DNA of 26,714 bases from a virus, in the IMG/VR virus record IMGVR_UViG_3300036770_003397, positions 1 to 26,714 of that record, one strand, 5' to 3'. The notes under the pieces are model-generated. The model worked only from the letters and a program-made list of their open reading frames with translations, was not told where the DNA came from and searched no databases. A program made the position numbers and the translations under genes. Positions 1-7,895 of this stretch are shown in pieces. Every line of letters begins with the position of its first letter. Position 1 is the stretch's first letter.

Positions 1-509
1 TGGGGCAAGGGCGCCTGGTCATCACCGCTGATGGGAAAGTGGATGCTGAGGCAAGCGATGAACTGCTCGCTGCCAGTGCCGACCCCAGTAAGGCAGGTGT
101 CGCTCAACGGCATCATCAGGATCGGGTGGAGAAGGGGGTTTATGCCCACATCGCGCCATCAGCCGCACCAAGCCCGGCTCTGGTACCACCTGGGCCTGCG
201 GGTACCACTCCGGATTACCAGAAAGCCCGGGCCCGCCGTGAGCATGCCCTCGCGCTGCTTGCCGAGGATGAGCACCGCAAGAGCCGAGGGGAGCTGGTCG
301 AACAGGCCCTCGTGGATTCCGCGGCCTTCACAGCTGCTCGCACCCTGCGCGATCTGATGCTGGGTATCCCGCCCAAAGTTGCTGGCGAGCTGGTGACACT
401 GACCGACCCCTGGGAAATCGAGCGCCGCCTGGTGCAGGCGATACGCCGTGCCCTGGAAGATGCTGACCGCCAGCTGCAGATTGCACAAGGCGACACAGAG
501 ACGAACTGA
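1..509 (+). CDS. Terminase small subunit, 5'-truncated by the window edge
   Basis: The reading frame is open from base 3 with no start codon needed, so the gene begins left of the window; the GTG at 39 is an internal valine codon. The visible part opens with a segment of the type LVITADGKVDAEASDELLAAS. That pattern (a DNA-binding domain end followed by a statement of 'D-G-x-[IV]-D-x-E') is common in Nu1-like small terminase subunits of lambda-type phages. The C-terminal half is predicted helical and charged, fitting oligomerisation and contact with the large subunit. The protein would recognise the packaging site (cos or pac) and recruit the large terminase encoded three bases downstream. The position directly before a GpA-type terminase is the strongest support. 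The N-terminal helix-turn-helix is outside the window and cannot be checked. Confidence 0.7.
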   Translation, partial: GQGRLVITADGKVDAEASDELLAASADPSKAGVAQRHHQDRVEKGVYAHIAPSAAPSPALVPPGPAGTTPDYQKARARREHALALLAEDEHRKSRGELVEQALVDSAAFTAARTLRDLMLGIPPKVAGELVTLTDPWEIERRLVQAIRRALEDADRQLQIAQGDTETN

Positions 510-512
510 GCT

Positions 513-2513
513 ATGGAACAACCGTATGCCGATGGTGCCGCCGCGTACCTGGCGGCATACCGCAGAGGGCTGATGCCCGACCCTGAGCTGTGGATCGACG
601 AGTGGGCTGACGAATACCAGATGATCCCGCCGGACACCGGAGCGGCCGAGCCTGGCAAGTACCACACCGACCGCACACCGTTTGCCCGCGAGCCGCAGCG
701 CTGCCTCTCACCGATGCACCCGGCGAAGCGTGTGGTGACCATGATCGCCTCCCAGCTTATGAAGACGCAGGTGGCGCTCAACTGGATCGGTGGCAGCATC
801 CACATGGCGCCTGCCAACTTCCTTGTGCTGCTGCCAACGGAAAAGCTGAGCAAGCGGGTTTCCGGCCGGATCGACAAGACGATCAAGGCTGTGCCGGTGC
901 TCACCCAGCGGGTAGCCAAGCCTCGCTCCCGGGATGCACGCAATACTCTGGACACCAAGGAGTTCGAGGGCGGCGCGCTTTACTGCGCAACTGCTGCTTC
1001 GGCCTCCAACCTGGCTGAGCTCTCAGCTCGGTACGTGTACGGCGATGAAATCGACCGCTGGGAACTGGACGTCGACAACGATGGCGACCCGGTAAAGCAG
1101 GCAGAGGCCCGAGGGTCCACCTTCGGGCGCCGTGCGAAGTTCTACTACTCCAGCTCGCCAACCCTGAAGGGCGTCTCGCGCATCTTCGACCTGTTCGAGC
1201 AGGGTGATCAGCGGCACTTCTATGTACCGTGCCCGCACTGCGCTACCTACCAGGTGCTGGAGTGGGAGGGGCTGAAGTACCTCGACGATTACCGCCAGGT
1301 GCAGTACCTGTGCTGCAACCCCGATTGCGGCGCCTTGATCGAGGAGCACCACAAGGCCGCGATGCTTGAGGCTGGCGAGTGGCGAGCCCATGCAGCAGGC
1401 GATGGCGAGACGGTCAGCTTCACGCTCAGTGCGCTCTATGCGCCACCGGGCTGGCTCAGCTGGACGGATATGGCCAAGGAGTACGACGAGGCCAAGAAAC
1501 TGCAGGAGAAGGGCGACCCTGGCTCCATGCAGGTTTTCTACAACACTCGGCTTGCCAAGGTGTGGGACAGCGCCGAGGAGATGACCAAGGCCGACGAGCT
1601 GCGTCAGCGCGCCGAGGCAGAAGGGCACCGGCTCGGCCTGGTGCCGGCTGGCGCCTTGATCCTCACCGCCGCTGTCGATACACAGCACAACCGGCTGGAG
1701 CTGCTGGTGATGGGCTGGGGCGAAGGCATGGAACGCTGGACGGTGGACTTCCAAGTGATCCCTGGCGACCCCGCCGACGAGCGCACCTGGGCTCTGCTCG
1801 ACGAGAAGCTGAAGGAGCGGTATCGCCACGTCAGCGGCGTCGACCTTTCGATCTGTGCCGCGTGCATCGACTCCGGCGGTCACCACACGGACGAGGTGTA
1901 CCAGTTCACCCGGCTTCGTCGTTGGCGCAACGTGCTGGCGGTGAAAGGTTCCAGCAAGCGGGGCCGCCCGGTACTGGCTCAGCGGCCCTCAAAGGTCGAT
2001 GTCACCTGGCGCGGCAACACCGAAAAACAAGGTGCCGAGCTATGGATGATCGGTACCGACACCGCGAAGGACTGGATCTACAACCGCTACCCACTGGAGG
2101 GAGGGCCGGGTGCTCTGCATTTTTCGGTAGACCTTCCGGCCGAGTTCTTCGACCAGTGCGTTGCGGAGCGCAAAGTCACCCGCTACGTGAAGGGCTTCAA
2201 GCGCATCGAGTGGGTGAAGGCCAAGTCGGAGCGCAACGAAGCGCTCGATCTCATGGTGTACAACCTGGCCGCCGCACAGTTCCTGGGACTGCATCGGTAC
2301 CACGAACCGCAGTGGAGCAACCTTCGTGCTGCAGTTGGCCAGGGCAACCTGTTCACCGCACCCCAAGCCCAGGCCACCAGCGCTGCGGATGATGAAGAGC
2401 CGATCCAGGTGACACTGCCTTCCAGGCCTCAACAGGCAGTGCCTACTGCCACACCACAGCCTAAGCCAACTGGCCGGCGTACCTCGCGCAGCGGGTATCT
2501 CAGTCGTCGATAA
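513..2513 (+). CDS. Terminase large subunit, GpA family (DNA-packaging ATPase and nuclease)
   Basis: This 666-residue protein has the full GpA architecture. A Walker-A-like segment, SQLMKTQ, lies at residues 80-86, and a Walker B acidic pair in YVYGDEID at about 164-171. A CxxC...CxxxC zinc-binding knuckle (C230, C233, C257 or C258, C262) sits between the ATPase and nuclease domains. The C-terminal nuclease domain shows the expected acidic residues in AAVDTQ (D379), CIDSGG (D443) and NEALDL (D569). The length is close to lambda gpA (641 residues). The enzyme pumps DNA into the prohead and cuts concatemers at the packaging site. The last 60 residues are low-complexity, rich in Gln, Pro and Thr, and end in a basic tail that probably contacts the portal. 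It follows the small subunit by three bases and begins the head operon. Confidence 0.95.
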   Translation: MEQPYADGAAAYLAAYRRGLMPDPELWIDEWADEYQMIPPDTGAAEPGKYHTDRTPFAREPQRCLSPMHPAKRVVTMIASQLMKTQVALNWIGGSIHMAPANFLVLLPTEKLSKRVSGRIDKTIKAVPVLTQRVAKPRSRDARNTLDTKEFEGGALYCATAASASNLAELSARYVYGDEIDRWELDVDNDGDPVKQAEARGSTFGRRAKFYYSSSPTLKGVSRIFDLFEQGDQRHFYVPCPHCATYQVLEWEGLKYLDDYRQVQYLCCNPDCGALIEEHHKAAMLEAGEWRAHAAGDGETVSFTLSALYAPPGWLSWTDMAKEYDEAKKLQEKGDPGSMQVFYNTRLAKVWDSAEEMTKADELRQRAEAEGHRLGLVPAGALILTAAVDTQHNRLELLVMGWGEGMERWTVDFQVIPGDPADERTWALLDEKLKERYRHVSGVDLSICAACIDSGGHHTDEVYQFTRLRRWRNVLAVKGSSKRGRPVLAQRPSKVDVTWRGNTEKQGAELWMIGTDTAKDWIYNRYPLEGGPGALHFSVDLPAEFFDQCVAERKVTRYVKGFKRIEWVKAKSERNEALDLMVYNLAAAQFLGLHRYHEPQWSNLRAAVGQGNLFTAPQAQATSAADDEEPIQVTLPSRPQQAVPTATPQPKPTGRRTSRSGYLSRR

Positions 2514-2525
2514 GTCGAGGTCAGC

Positions 2526-2744
2526 ATGAGCAATGCACAGCAGCGCCTGGATGAAGTCCGGGCGGCGATCACGGACATCCTGCAGAAAGGCCAGAGCGTG
2601 CGTAAGGCTGACCGCCACATCGAACGCGCCGAGCTGGCGAGCCTCCGGATGTTGGAACAACAGTACGCCGCCGACGCGGCGCGGGAGGCTCAGGTAGGGC
2701 GTCCACGTCAGGTGCGGATCTACAGCCGCGGCAAGGGGGCATGA
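2526..2744 (+). CDS. gpW-like head-tail joining protein
   Basis: This is a 72-residue, mostly helical, charged protein located between the large terminase and the portal, exactly where lambda gpW (68 residues) is encoded. It shows the gpW pattern of an N-terminal helix (residues 3-20), a short basic turn, a second helix (residues 30-50) and a basic C-terminal tail rich in Arg and Lys. gpW binds the portal vertex after DNA packaging and forms the platform for the next connector protein. The start has a GAGG ribosome-binding site eight bases upstream. The stop overlaps the portal start as ATGA, implying translational coupling. Assignment is from size, position and helical pattern. Confidence 0.8.
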   Translation: MSNAQQRLDEVRAAITDILQKGQSVRKADRHIERAELASLRMLEQQYAADAAREAQVGRPRQVRIYSRGKGA

Positions 2745-4198
2745 TGGCTCGGCGAGTTCGCGGCTCTGGCCGCCTCCGCAACAGCTACGAAGGAGCCGGC
2801 CAAGGCCGGCGCGCACAGGGCTGGGATGCCCCCGAAGCGGCGCTGAATGCCATAGCCATTCCGGCTCTACCAACCCTGCGGCGCCGTTCTCGCGCAGCGG
2901 TGCGCAATGATCCCTACGCCTTCAGCGCCATCGACCGTCGTGTCAGCAGCCTGATTGGTACGGGCATCACCCCGCGCGCCAGGATCGCTGATCCTGACCT
3001 CCGCTCGGCGCTCAACCTGCTTTGGGAAGACTGGACGGACGAAGCGGACGCCGACAATCGGACTGACTTTTACGGGTTACAGGCGGTAATTGCCCGTGTG
3101 GTGGAGGAAAGCGGCGAGTGCTTTGTGCGGTTCCGCCAGCGCAAGCTGGAGGATGGTCTGGCGGTACCCCTGCAGTTGCAGGTGCTGGCACCGGAGTTCT
3201 GCCCGACAGAGCGCAACTTCACCACCCGCCGCGGGAACATCGTTCGGGCCGGCATCGAGTTCGACCCTGTCGGTCGCCGGGTGGCGTACTGGATGTACAA
3301 GAGCCACCCGGGCGACTTCCGCGCGGCCGGCGCCACCTACAACGAGCTGCACCGCATCCCGGCGGACCAGGTACTGCACATTTTCGAACCGTTGGAAGGC
3401 GGGCAGCTACGCGGCGTTCCGCGTTTGGCTCCGGTACTACTGCGCCTGAAGTCGCTCGACAGTTACGACGACGCGGTGCTGTTCCGTCAGGAGGTGAGCA
3501 ACCTCTTCGCCGGCTTCATCACCAAGCCGCGCCCGGAAGGTGGGCCGCCGGTACTGGACCCGCTCACGGGGCAACCGATTCAGGCTGATCGCGATGGCAC
3601 ACCCATGGCAGCGATGGAGCCCGGCACCCTGCAGGAGCTGATGGAGGGCGAGGAGATCGAGTTCTCCGACCCGCCCGATGCCGGCAACACCTATGTCGAC
3701 TTCATGCGGCAGCAGCTGCAAGCCGTCGCCGCGGGCGTGGGTCTGCCCTACGAGCTGTTGACTGGCGACATGGCCGACATCAGTGACCGCGTGTTGCGGG
3801 TGCTGCTCAACGAGTTTCGCCGCCGCATCGAGCAGCTGCAGTTCTCGGTCTACGTGTTCCAGCTCTGTCGGCCGGTTCGCGCGGCCTGGTTGGACGCGGC
3901 GGTGCTCTCTGGCGCTATCGACCTGCCGGACTACGCGACCAAGCGCCGCGAGTATCTGCGCACTCGCTGGGTGCCGCAGGGATGGGCCTACATACATCCG
4001 GTGCAGGACGTGCAGGGCAAGCTGCTGGAGATCGCTGGCGGTCTTGCCAGTCGGAGCGAACACACGCTTCGCCAAGGCTATGACGCCGAGCAGATCGACC
4101 AAGAGAACGCCGACGACAAGCGCCGGGAGAAGAGCCTGGGCCTCAACTACACCACCGCAATAGCCGCCCCCACAGGTGGCAAAGAGGACGAACAATGA
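2741..4198 (+). CDS. Portal protein, lambda gpB-type
   Basis: This 485-residue protein has the lambda-type portal pattern. An N-terminal region ends in RAAVRNDPYAFSAIDRRVSS, followed by the 'LIGTGI' segment, a wing region, and the characteristic DDAVLFRQEVSNLFAGFITK stretch near residues 245-264. Next come GVGLPYELLTGD, which is typical of the clip and stem region, and a C-terminal region ending in a Lys/Glu-rich tail. Twelve copies would form the dodecameric ring through which DNA enters and leaves the capsid. It overlaps the gpW gene by four bases (ATGA) and the protease gene by four bases, so the three are translated as a coupled set. ATG codons occur at both 2741 and 2744; the overlap favours 2741. 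Confidence 0.93.
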   Translation: MMARRVRGSGRLRNSYEGAGQGRRAQGWDAPEAALNAIAIPALPTLRRRSRAAVRNDPYAFSAIDRRVSSLIGTGITPRARIADPDLRSALNLLWEDWTDEADADNRTDFYGLQAVIARVVEESGECFVRFRQRKLEDGLAVPLQLQVLAPEFCPTERNFTTRRGNIVRAGIEFDPVGRRVAYWMYKSHPGDFRAAGATYNELHRIPADQVLHIFEPLEGGQLRGVPRLAPVLLRLKSLDSYDDAVLFRQEVSNLFAGFITKPRPEGGPPVLDPLTGQPIQADRDGTPMAAMEPGTLQELMEGEEIEFSDPPDAGNTYVDFMRQQLQAVAAGVGLPYELLTGDMADISDRVLRVLLNEFRRRIEQLQFSVYVFQLCRPVRAAWLDAAVLSGAIDLPDYATKRREYLRTRWVPQGWAYIHPVQDVQGKLLEIAGGLASRSEHTLRQGYDAEQIDQENADDKRREKSLGLNYTTAIAAPTGGKEDEQ

Positions 4199-5397
4199 TC
4201 AAGCACAAGCACCTGGCGCTGGCCCTGTCCATTGCCCTGGCCTCGCCTGGCTTCGCCTTCTCGGGGCCGCCGCGCATCTTCAACAAGGCCGCCGGCACTC
4301 CTGAGTTGCAGGCCGAGCACTGGTACAGCATCCGCGACATTGGCGAGGGCGATGCCAAGGTCATCGAGGTCTTCATCTACGGCGAGATCGGTTACTGGGG
4401 CGTGACCTCGGGAGACTTCATTCGCGACCTGCAGGCCCAGGACGATGGTGTGTCGAAAGTGCTGGTCCACTTCGACACCATCGGAGGCGACCTCTTCGAT
4501 GGCATCGCCATCCACAACACCCTGCGCGCCTTGGGTGAGCGCTGCACCGGTCGTATCGATGGCGCCTGCTTCAGCGCAGGTAGCGTTGCCGTCTGCGGCG
4601 CGCACCGTATCGAGATGGCCGACAACGCCCTGATGATGATCCACAACCCCTGGACGTGGATGGCCGGCGGCAGCGAGGAGCTGCGCAAGATGGCCGACAT
4701 GATGGACAAGGCCCGCGAGGGGATCATCGCCAGCTACCAGCACCGCGAGCTTACGGTCGATGAGGCCGAGCTGAGCCGCATGATTGATGAGGAAACCTGG
4801 CTGACCCCAGCCGAGGCCAAGGCGTTCGGCTTCGTCGACGAAATCCTGGGTGCTGGCCAGCCGCTGGCCCGTAACGCGGCGATGGGCAAGATCCTCAATC
4901 GCTATCGAAACGTTCCGGAAGCCGCCCGGCAGCTTGTTGCCGAAGTAGAGCCTGACCCCGCGCCGACACCTGATCCAGAGCCCGAGCCGGCCCCGGAACC
5001 TCAGTCGCCGGAGGCTGCCGCCCTGGCCGCACAGCTCGCTGTTGACTGTACAGCCGCCGGGCTTTCGGCATGCCTCCCTGCGCTGATCAAGTCCAGCGGC
5101 TTGAAGAGCGCGGAAGCGGTCCAGGCCGAGCTGACCCGGGCGAAGGCCATTCATGCCGTCTGCGTCGTCGCCAAGTTGCCCGATGAGGCCCCCGGCCTGA
5201 TCGCTGCAGGTGCCAGCCCCGATGAAGCGCGGCTGAAGCTGTGGGACAAGCTGGCCAGCAACAGCGGCGCAGTTGAGATCAGCAGCCTGCCGCCGCTGGA
5301 CGATCTGCCGCAGAACTCTGCTTACCAACCACCGGCGCCCAGCGAGGTTTACGCCAAGCGCCGCAATCAAGCCTCTAAAGGAGGAATCACCGCATGA
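4195..5397 (+). CDS. ClpP-type (S14) prohead maturation protease with probable scaffold-like C-terminal extension
   Basis: Residues 55-218 show the ClpP fold: IYGEIGYWG, then HFDTIGGDLFDGIAIHNTL, a nucleophile segment IDGACFSAGS (Ser127), MMIHNPW (His150) and an acidic third-member region around residues 198-200 before TPAEAKAFGFVDEI. It would process the decoration, capsid or scaffold proteins during prohead maturation. Residues 251-272 are a Pro/Glu linker. The remaining 130 residues are helical and resemble the scaffold region that in lambda gpC also serves as Nu3; an internal Met at residue 230 could start a scaffold, but no good ribosome site precedes it. Oddly, the first 22 residues (Lys/His, then a run of Leu/Ala/Ile ending ASPGFAFSG) look like a Sec signal peptide. 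The ATGA overlap with the portal gene nevertheless supports this start. Confidence 0.88.
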   Translation: MIKHKHLALALSIALASPGFAFSGPPRIFNKAAGTPELQAEHWYSIRDIGEGDAKVIEVFIYGEIGYWGVTSGDFIRDLQAQDDGVSKVLVHFDTIGGDLFDGIAIHNTLRALGERCTGRIDGACFSAGSVAVCGAHRIEMADNALMMIHNPWTWMAGGSEELRKMADMMDKAREGIIASYQHRELTVDEAELSRMIDEETWLTPAEAKAFGFVDEILGAGQPLARNAAMGKILNRYRNVPEAARQLVAEVEPDPAPTPDPEPEPAPEPQSPEAAALAAQLAVDCTAAGLSACLPALIKSSGLKSAEAVQAELTRAKAIHAVCVVAKLPDEAPGLIAAGASPDEARLKLWDKLASNSGAVEISSLPPLDDLPQNSAYQPPAPSEVYAKRRNQASKGGITA

Positions 5398-6029
5398 ACA
5401 TCAAGACCGAAGGCGTACACGCCGGCGAGTTCCTCCTGTCGGAGGCATCCGGCGAACGCAGCCGCGAGAACATCATCATCAGCGCGGGTTCCGGCGTGCT
5501 GCCCGCCGGCACTGTGCTGGCCAAGATCACCGCAGCCAATGCCCTGACCTCTACCGCACAGGGGGGCAACACCGGCAACGGCACTGTGGGCTCCACCAGC
5601 GTGACCTCGGCCGCCATCACTGGCACCTATGTGCTGGAGATCACCACGGCTGCGGCCAACGGTGGCAGCTTCGAAGTCACCGACCCGCTGGGGAATGTGG
5701 TGGGCACCGGCACCGTCGGCGTTGCGTTCAGCGGTGGCGGCATCAGCTTTACGCTGAGCGATGGCTCTACCGACTTCGCGGTGGGTGACGGTTTCAACCT
5801 GGCCGTCAAGGCCGGCCTCGGCGAATACACCGCCTACGACGATGACGGCACCGACGATGGCCGCCGCGCTGCCAGCGCCGTGCTGTATGCCGCGGTTGAC
5901 GCAACCACGGAAGATGTCCGCGCCGCGGCCATCGTCCGTGATGCCGAGGTGACCGAACGCCTGCTCAGCGGCCTGGACGCAAACGGCAAGGCCGACCTGC
6001 TTGACCAGGGCATCATCGTCCGCCCCTGA
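5394..6029 (+). CDS. Head decoration protein (HDPD/gpD-like) carrying an inserted beta-sandwich domain
   Basis: Residues 1-50 and 140-211 together make a lambda gpD-like decoration protein. The first half has GEFLLSEASGERSRENIII and LPAGTVLAKI; the second half has a GEYTAYDDDGTDDGRRAASAVLY block and ends in the typical segment before a hydrophobic GIIVRP tail. Between them, roughly residues 55-138, sits an extra Gly/Thr-rich beta-strand domain starting GGNTGNGTVG and ending FAVGDGFNLAV. The same type of domain is inserted in the tail tube protein encoded at 7896. The decoration protein binds three-fold sites of the expanded capsid and stabilises it against DNA pressure. The gene overlaps the protease stop by four bases, has a strong GGAGG site, and is followed by a terminator-like hairpin. 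Confidence 0.88.
   Translation: MNIKTEGVHAGEFLLSEASGERSRENIIISAGSGVLPAGTVLAKITAANALTSTAQGGNTGNGTVGSTSVTSAAITGTYVLEITTAAANGGSFEVTDPLGNVVGTGTVGVAFSGGGISFTLSDGSTDFAVGDGFNLAVKAGLGEYTAYDDDGTDDGRRAASAVLYAAVDATTEDVRAAAIVRDAEVTERLLSGLDANGKADLLDQGIIVRP
5556..5807 (+). repeat. Shared inserted domain, copy 1 (in decoration protein)
   Basis: This is the first of two homologous segments. It encodes GGNTGNGTVG, then strands ending in FEVTDPLGNVVGTGTVG, then GGISFTL and FAVGDGFNLAV. It matches the segment at 8388-8627 position by position at the conserved Gly, Thr and aromatic residues, and the opening nucleotides (GGCAACACCGGCAA, followed by C or T) are nearly identical. Confidence 0.8.
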
Positions 6030-6052
6030 CCCGCCCCGATCCGGACAACACT

Positions 6053-6081
6053 AAACCCCGCCATTGCGGGGTTTGTCATTT
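6053..6081 (+). terminator. Terminator-like hairpin between decoration and capsid genes
   Basis: A perfect 9-bp stem AAACCCCGC / GCGGGGTTT (6053-6061 and 6066-6074) with a CATT loop is followed by GTCATTT. The downstream T content is modest, so it may be a partial terminator or an mRNA-stabilising or processing hairpin just upstream of the highly expressed capsid gene. Confidence 0.65.
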
Positions 6082-6094
6082 CTAGGAGCCCATC

Positions 6095-7093
6095 ATGGCC
6101 GAGATTCAAATTTTCGAAGACGAGGCGTTCAGCGTCTCCAGCCTTCTCACTGTCATCAACGAAGATCACACGCTGCCCGGCCAGATCGCCGGCATGAACC
6201 TATTCGAAGAGCAGGGCGTGCCCACCACCACTGTCCAGATCGAGAAGGACGGTACCACCCTGGCCCTGGTGCCAGCGGCGCCGCGCGGCGGTAACGGTTT
6301 CGCAGTGCTGGCCGACAAACGTGAGCTCATCCCCTTCAATACTGTGCATCTGCCGCAGATCTTCCAGATTCTCGCGGACGAGATTCAGGGCATTCGTGCA
6401 GTAGGCAGCACGACCGAGCTGCAGGCGGTGCAGTCGGTAGTCGCTCGTCGCGTGGAAAAAGCCCGCCGACAGCTCGATCTCACCCACGAATATCAGCGCA
6501 TTGGTGCCCTGGGCGGCAAGGTGATTGACGCCGACGGCGAAGCCGTCCTGCTCGATATCTTCCAACGCTTCGGCATCCCCCGCCCTGCTGCCTTCGCCAT
6601 GGGCCTGAATAGCGCCGACACCGATGTCAGCGGCAAGTGCGTGGAGGTGCTGGATGCCATCGAGGATGCCCTCGGAAACGTACCGAGCACCGGTTCCCGT
6701 GCGCTGTGCGGTAAAACCTTCTGGGCCAAGCTGATTGCCCACAAGAACGTGCGCGAAACCTACCTGGCAAGCGAGGCCGCCTCGGCACTGCGTGGTGACC
6801 GGCGGCAGGCCTTCAGCTTCGGCGGCATTCTGTGGGAACGCTCTGTCGGTAAGCACAATGGCGCCGCCTTTGTCGCCGATGACCGCGCCCGTGTGTTCCC
6901 GGAAGGCGTGCCGGAGCTGTTCATCAGCGCCTTCGCCCCGGCGAACTACATGGAAACCGTCAACACCGAGGGCCTTCCGTACTACGCCAAGCTCGAGCGC
7001 ATGCCGTTCGACAAAGGCGTGATGGGCGAGGCGCAGTCCAACCCCCTGCACCTGTGCACCCGTCCGTTGGCTGTGCGCGAGCTGAAGCTCTGA
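6095..7093 (+). CDS. Major capsid protein, lambda gpE family
   Basis: This 332-residue protein has a typical gpE-family pattern. It starts with FEDEAFSVSSLLTVIN, then an extended N-arm with GMNLFEEQGVPTTTVQIE. An RELIPFNTVHLPQ segment follows, then a spine helix region DEIQGIRA...RRVEKARRQLDLTHEYQRIGALGG and the C-terminal FSFGGILWERSVG and FPEGVPELF segments. Lambda gpE is 341 residues. It forms the icosahedral shell with the decoration protein encoded just upstream. The start is preceded by a TAGGAG ribosome site, and the gene stands 65 bases from the preceding gene, in a spacer holding a perfect hairpin. It ends one base before the next gene. Confidence 0.95.
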   Translation: MAEIQIFEDEAFSVSSLLTVINEDHTLPGQIAGMNLFEEQGVPTTTVQIEKDGTTLALVPAAPRGGNGFAVLADKRELIPFNTVHLPQIFQILADEIQGIRAVGSTTELQAVQSVVARRVEKARRQLDLTHEYQRIGALGGKVIDADGEAVLLDIFQRFGIPRPAAFAMGLNSADTDVSGKCVEVLDAIEDALGNVPSTGSRALCGKTFWAKLIAHKNVRETYLASEAASALRGDRRQAFSFGGILWERSVGKHNGAAFVADDRARVFPEGVPELFISAFAPANYMETVNTEGLPYYAKLERMPFDKGVMGEAQSNPLHLCTRPLAVRELKL

Positions 7094-7094
7094 C

Positions 7095-7418
7095 ATGTCC
7101 GGCTTCGGCGAACTGGTCGACGACCTCGACACTCTGGTGATGAAAAGCCTCAGCGACGGGGCTGCCACTTACCGGCCTCCCCAGATCGGGGCCGGTGAGA
7201 AGAAAGGCATACCGGTGATCATCGATCGCAATCTGGAGGTGGCGGGCGCTGGTGAGGTGTTTCAGACCTCTCTGGTGGGCGTTACCTGGCGTTGTGCCTG
7301 CCTCAAGTCCGTCGAAGCCGGTGGGGTTTTTCTGTTTGGAAGCGAGCGGTTACTGGTCCAGCGCGTCATCGCTGACGATGGGGACTGGATGACCGCTGCC
7401 TGCATGGTGCAGCCATGA
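7095..7418 (+). CDS. Probable head-tail joining protein, lambda gpFII-like position
   Basis: A 107-residue protein encoded directly after the capsid gene, where lambda has FI and FII. It begins with a helical segment (FGELVDDLDTLVMKSLSDGAA) and continues with beta-strands including IPVIIDRNLEV and FLFGSERLLVQRVIADDGDW, which fits the gpFII fold (117 residues in lambda). gpFII joins the gpW-closed head to the tail terminator. There is no separate gpFI-like gene here. The assignment depends on position, size and strand pattern, with no diagnostic motif visible. Its stop overlaps the next start by four bases (ATGA). Confidence 0.6.
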   Translation: MSGFGELVDDLDTLVMKSLSDGAATYRPPQIGAGEKKGIPVIIDRNLEVAGAGEVFQTSLVGVTWRCACLKSVEAGGVFLFGSERLLVQRVIADDGDWMTAACMVQP

Positions 7419-7885
7419 GCAACGTCATCACAGAAGTGCGCCAGGCGCTGATTTCCCGGCTGGAAACCATCCGCACCAGCAACGGCTACCGAACGGAGAT
7501 CGGCGGCCTGGTAAAGGCTGGCTGGTTCAGTGAGATCACCAAGGCCCAGGACGTGCCGGCCACCGGCATGGTGGTTGTGCAGCGCGGCAAGGGCAAGGAG
7601 CCCAAGGGTGGCGGCAACGCGTTGCGGATGCTGACCGGCTTCACCGTCATTGGCGCCGTCACGGCGGGGCTGGATGGCTACGAAGAGGCGATCGAGGACA
7701 TCGAGCTGGACCTGCTCCAGTGCCTGACACCGACCGAGGGCGTGCCTCCAGAGTGGCTGCCGAAGATGGCGCCGAACCTCACCGTTGGGGCCCCCGAACC
7801 TGTACCGCCGGGCGAGGGCCTGCCGGCCGCCACCGTGCTGATCCCTATCCACATCATCACCATCGTCGACTCCATCGACTACTGA
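7415..7885 (+). CDS. Probable tail terminator protein, gpU-like
   Basis: The 156-residue protein starts with a helix (VITEVRQALISRLETI) and has a mid-region with alternating strands (ATGMVVVQRGKG, LTGFTVIGAV). A helix follows (YEEAIEDIELDLLQCL) and a final strand, ATVLIPIHIITIVDSIDY. This is the pattern of tail terminator proteins that cap the growing tail tube and form the interface to the head connector. Its place between the FII-like gene and the tail tube gene matches lambda (Z, U, V), although lambda's gpZ has no counterpart here. It is longer than lambda gpU (131 residues). The call is by position and secondary-structure pattern. Confidence 0.65.
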   Translation: MSNVITEVRQALISRLETIRTSNGYRTEIGGLVKAGWFSEITKAQDVPATGMVVVQRGKGKEPKGGGNALRMLTGFTVIGAVTAGLDGYEEAIEDIELDLLQCLTPTEGVPPEWLPKMAPNLTVGAPEPVPPGEGLPAATVLIPIHIITIVDSIDY

Positions 7886-7895
7886 GGGCACTACC

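Noticed and set aside
1379-2392. Long open frame (337 codons) inside the large terminase gene
   Set aside because: It is a GC-rich shadow in another frame; the terminase frame has all expected motifs across the same bases.
4147-5370. 407-codon minus-strand frame opposite the protease gene
   Set aside because: Shadow frame produced by GC-biased third positions; no ribosome site and composition typical of antisense frames.
4882-5397. Internal start for a separate scaffold protein in the protease gene
   Set aside because: Plausible by analogy with lambda Nu3 but no ribosome site is seen before the ATG at 4882, so not listed as a gene.
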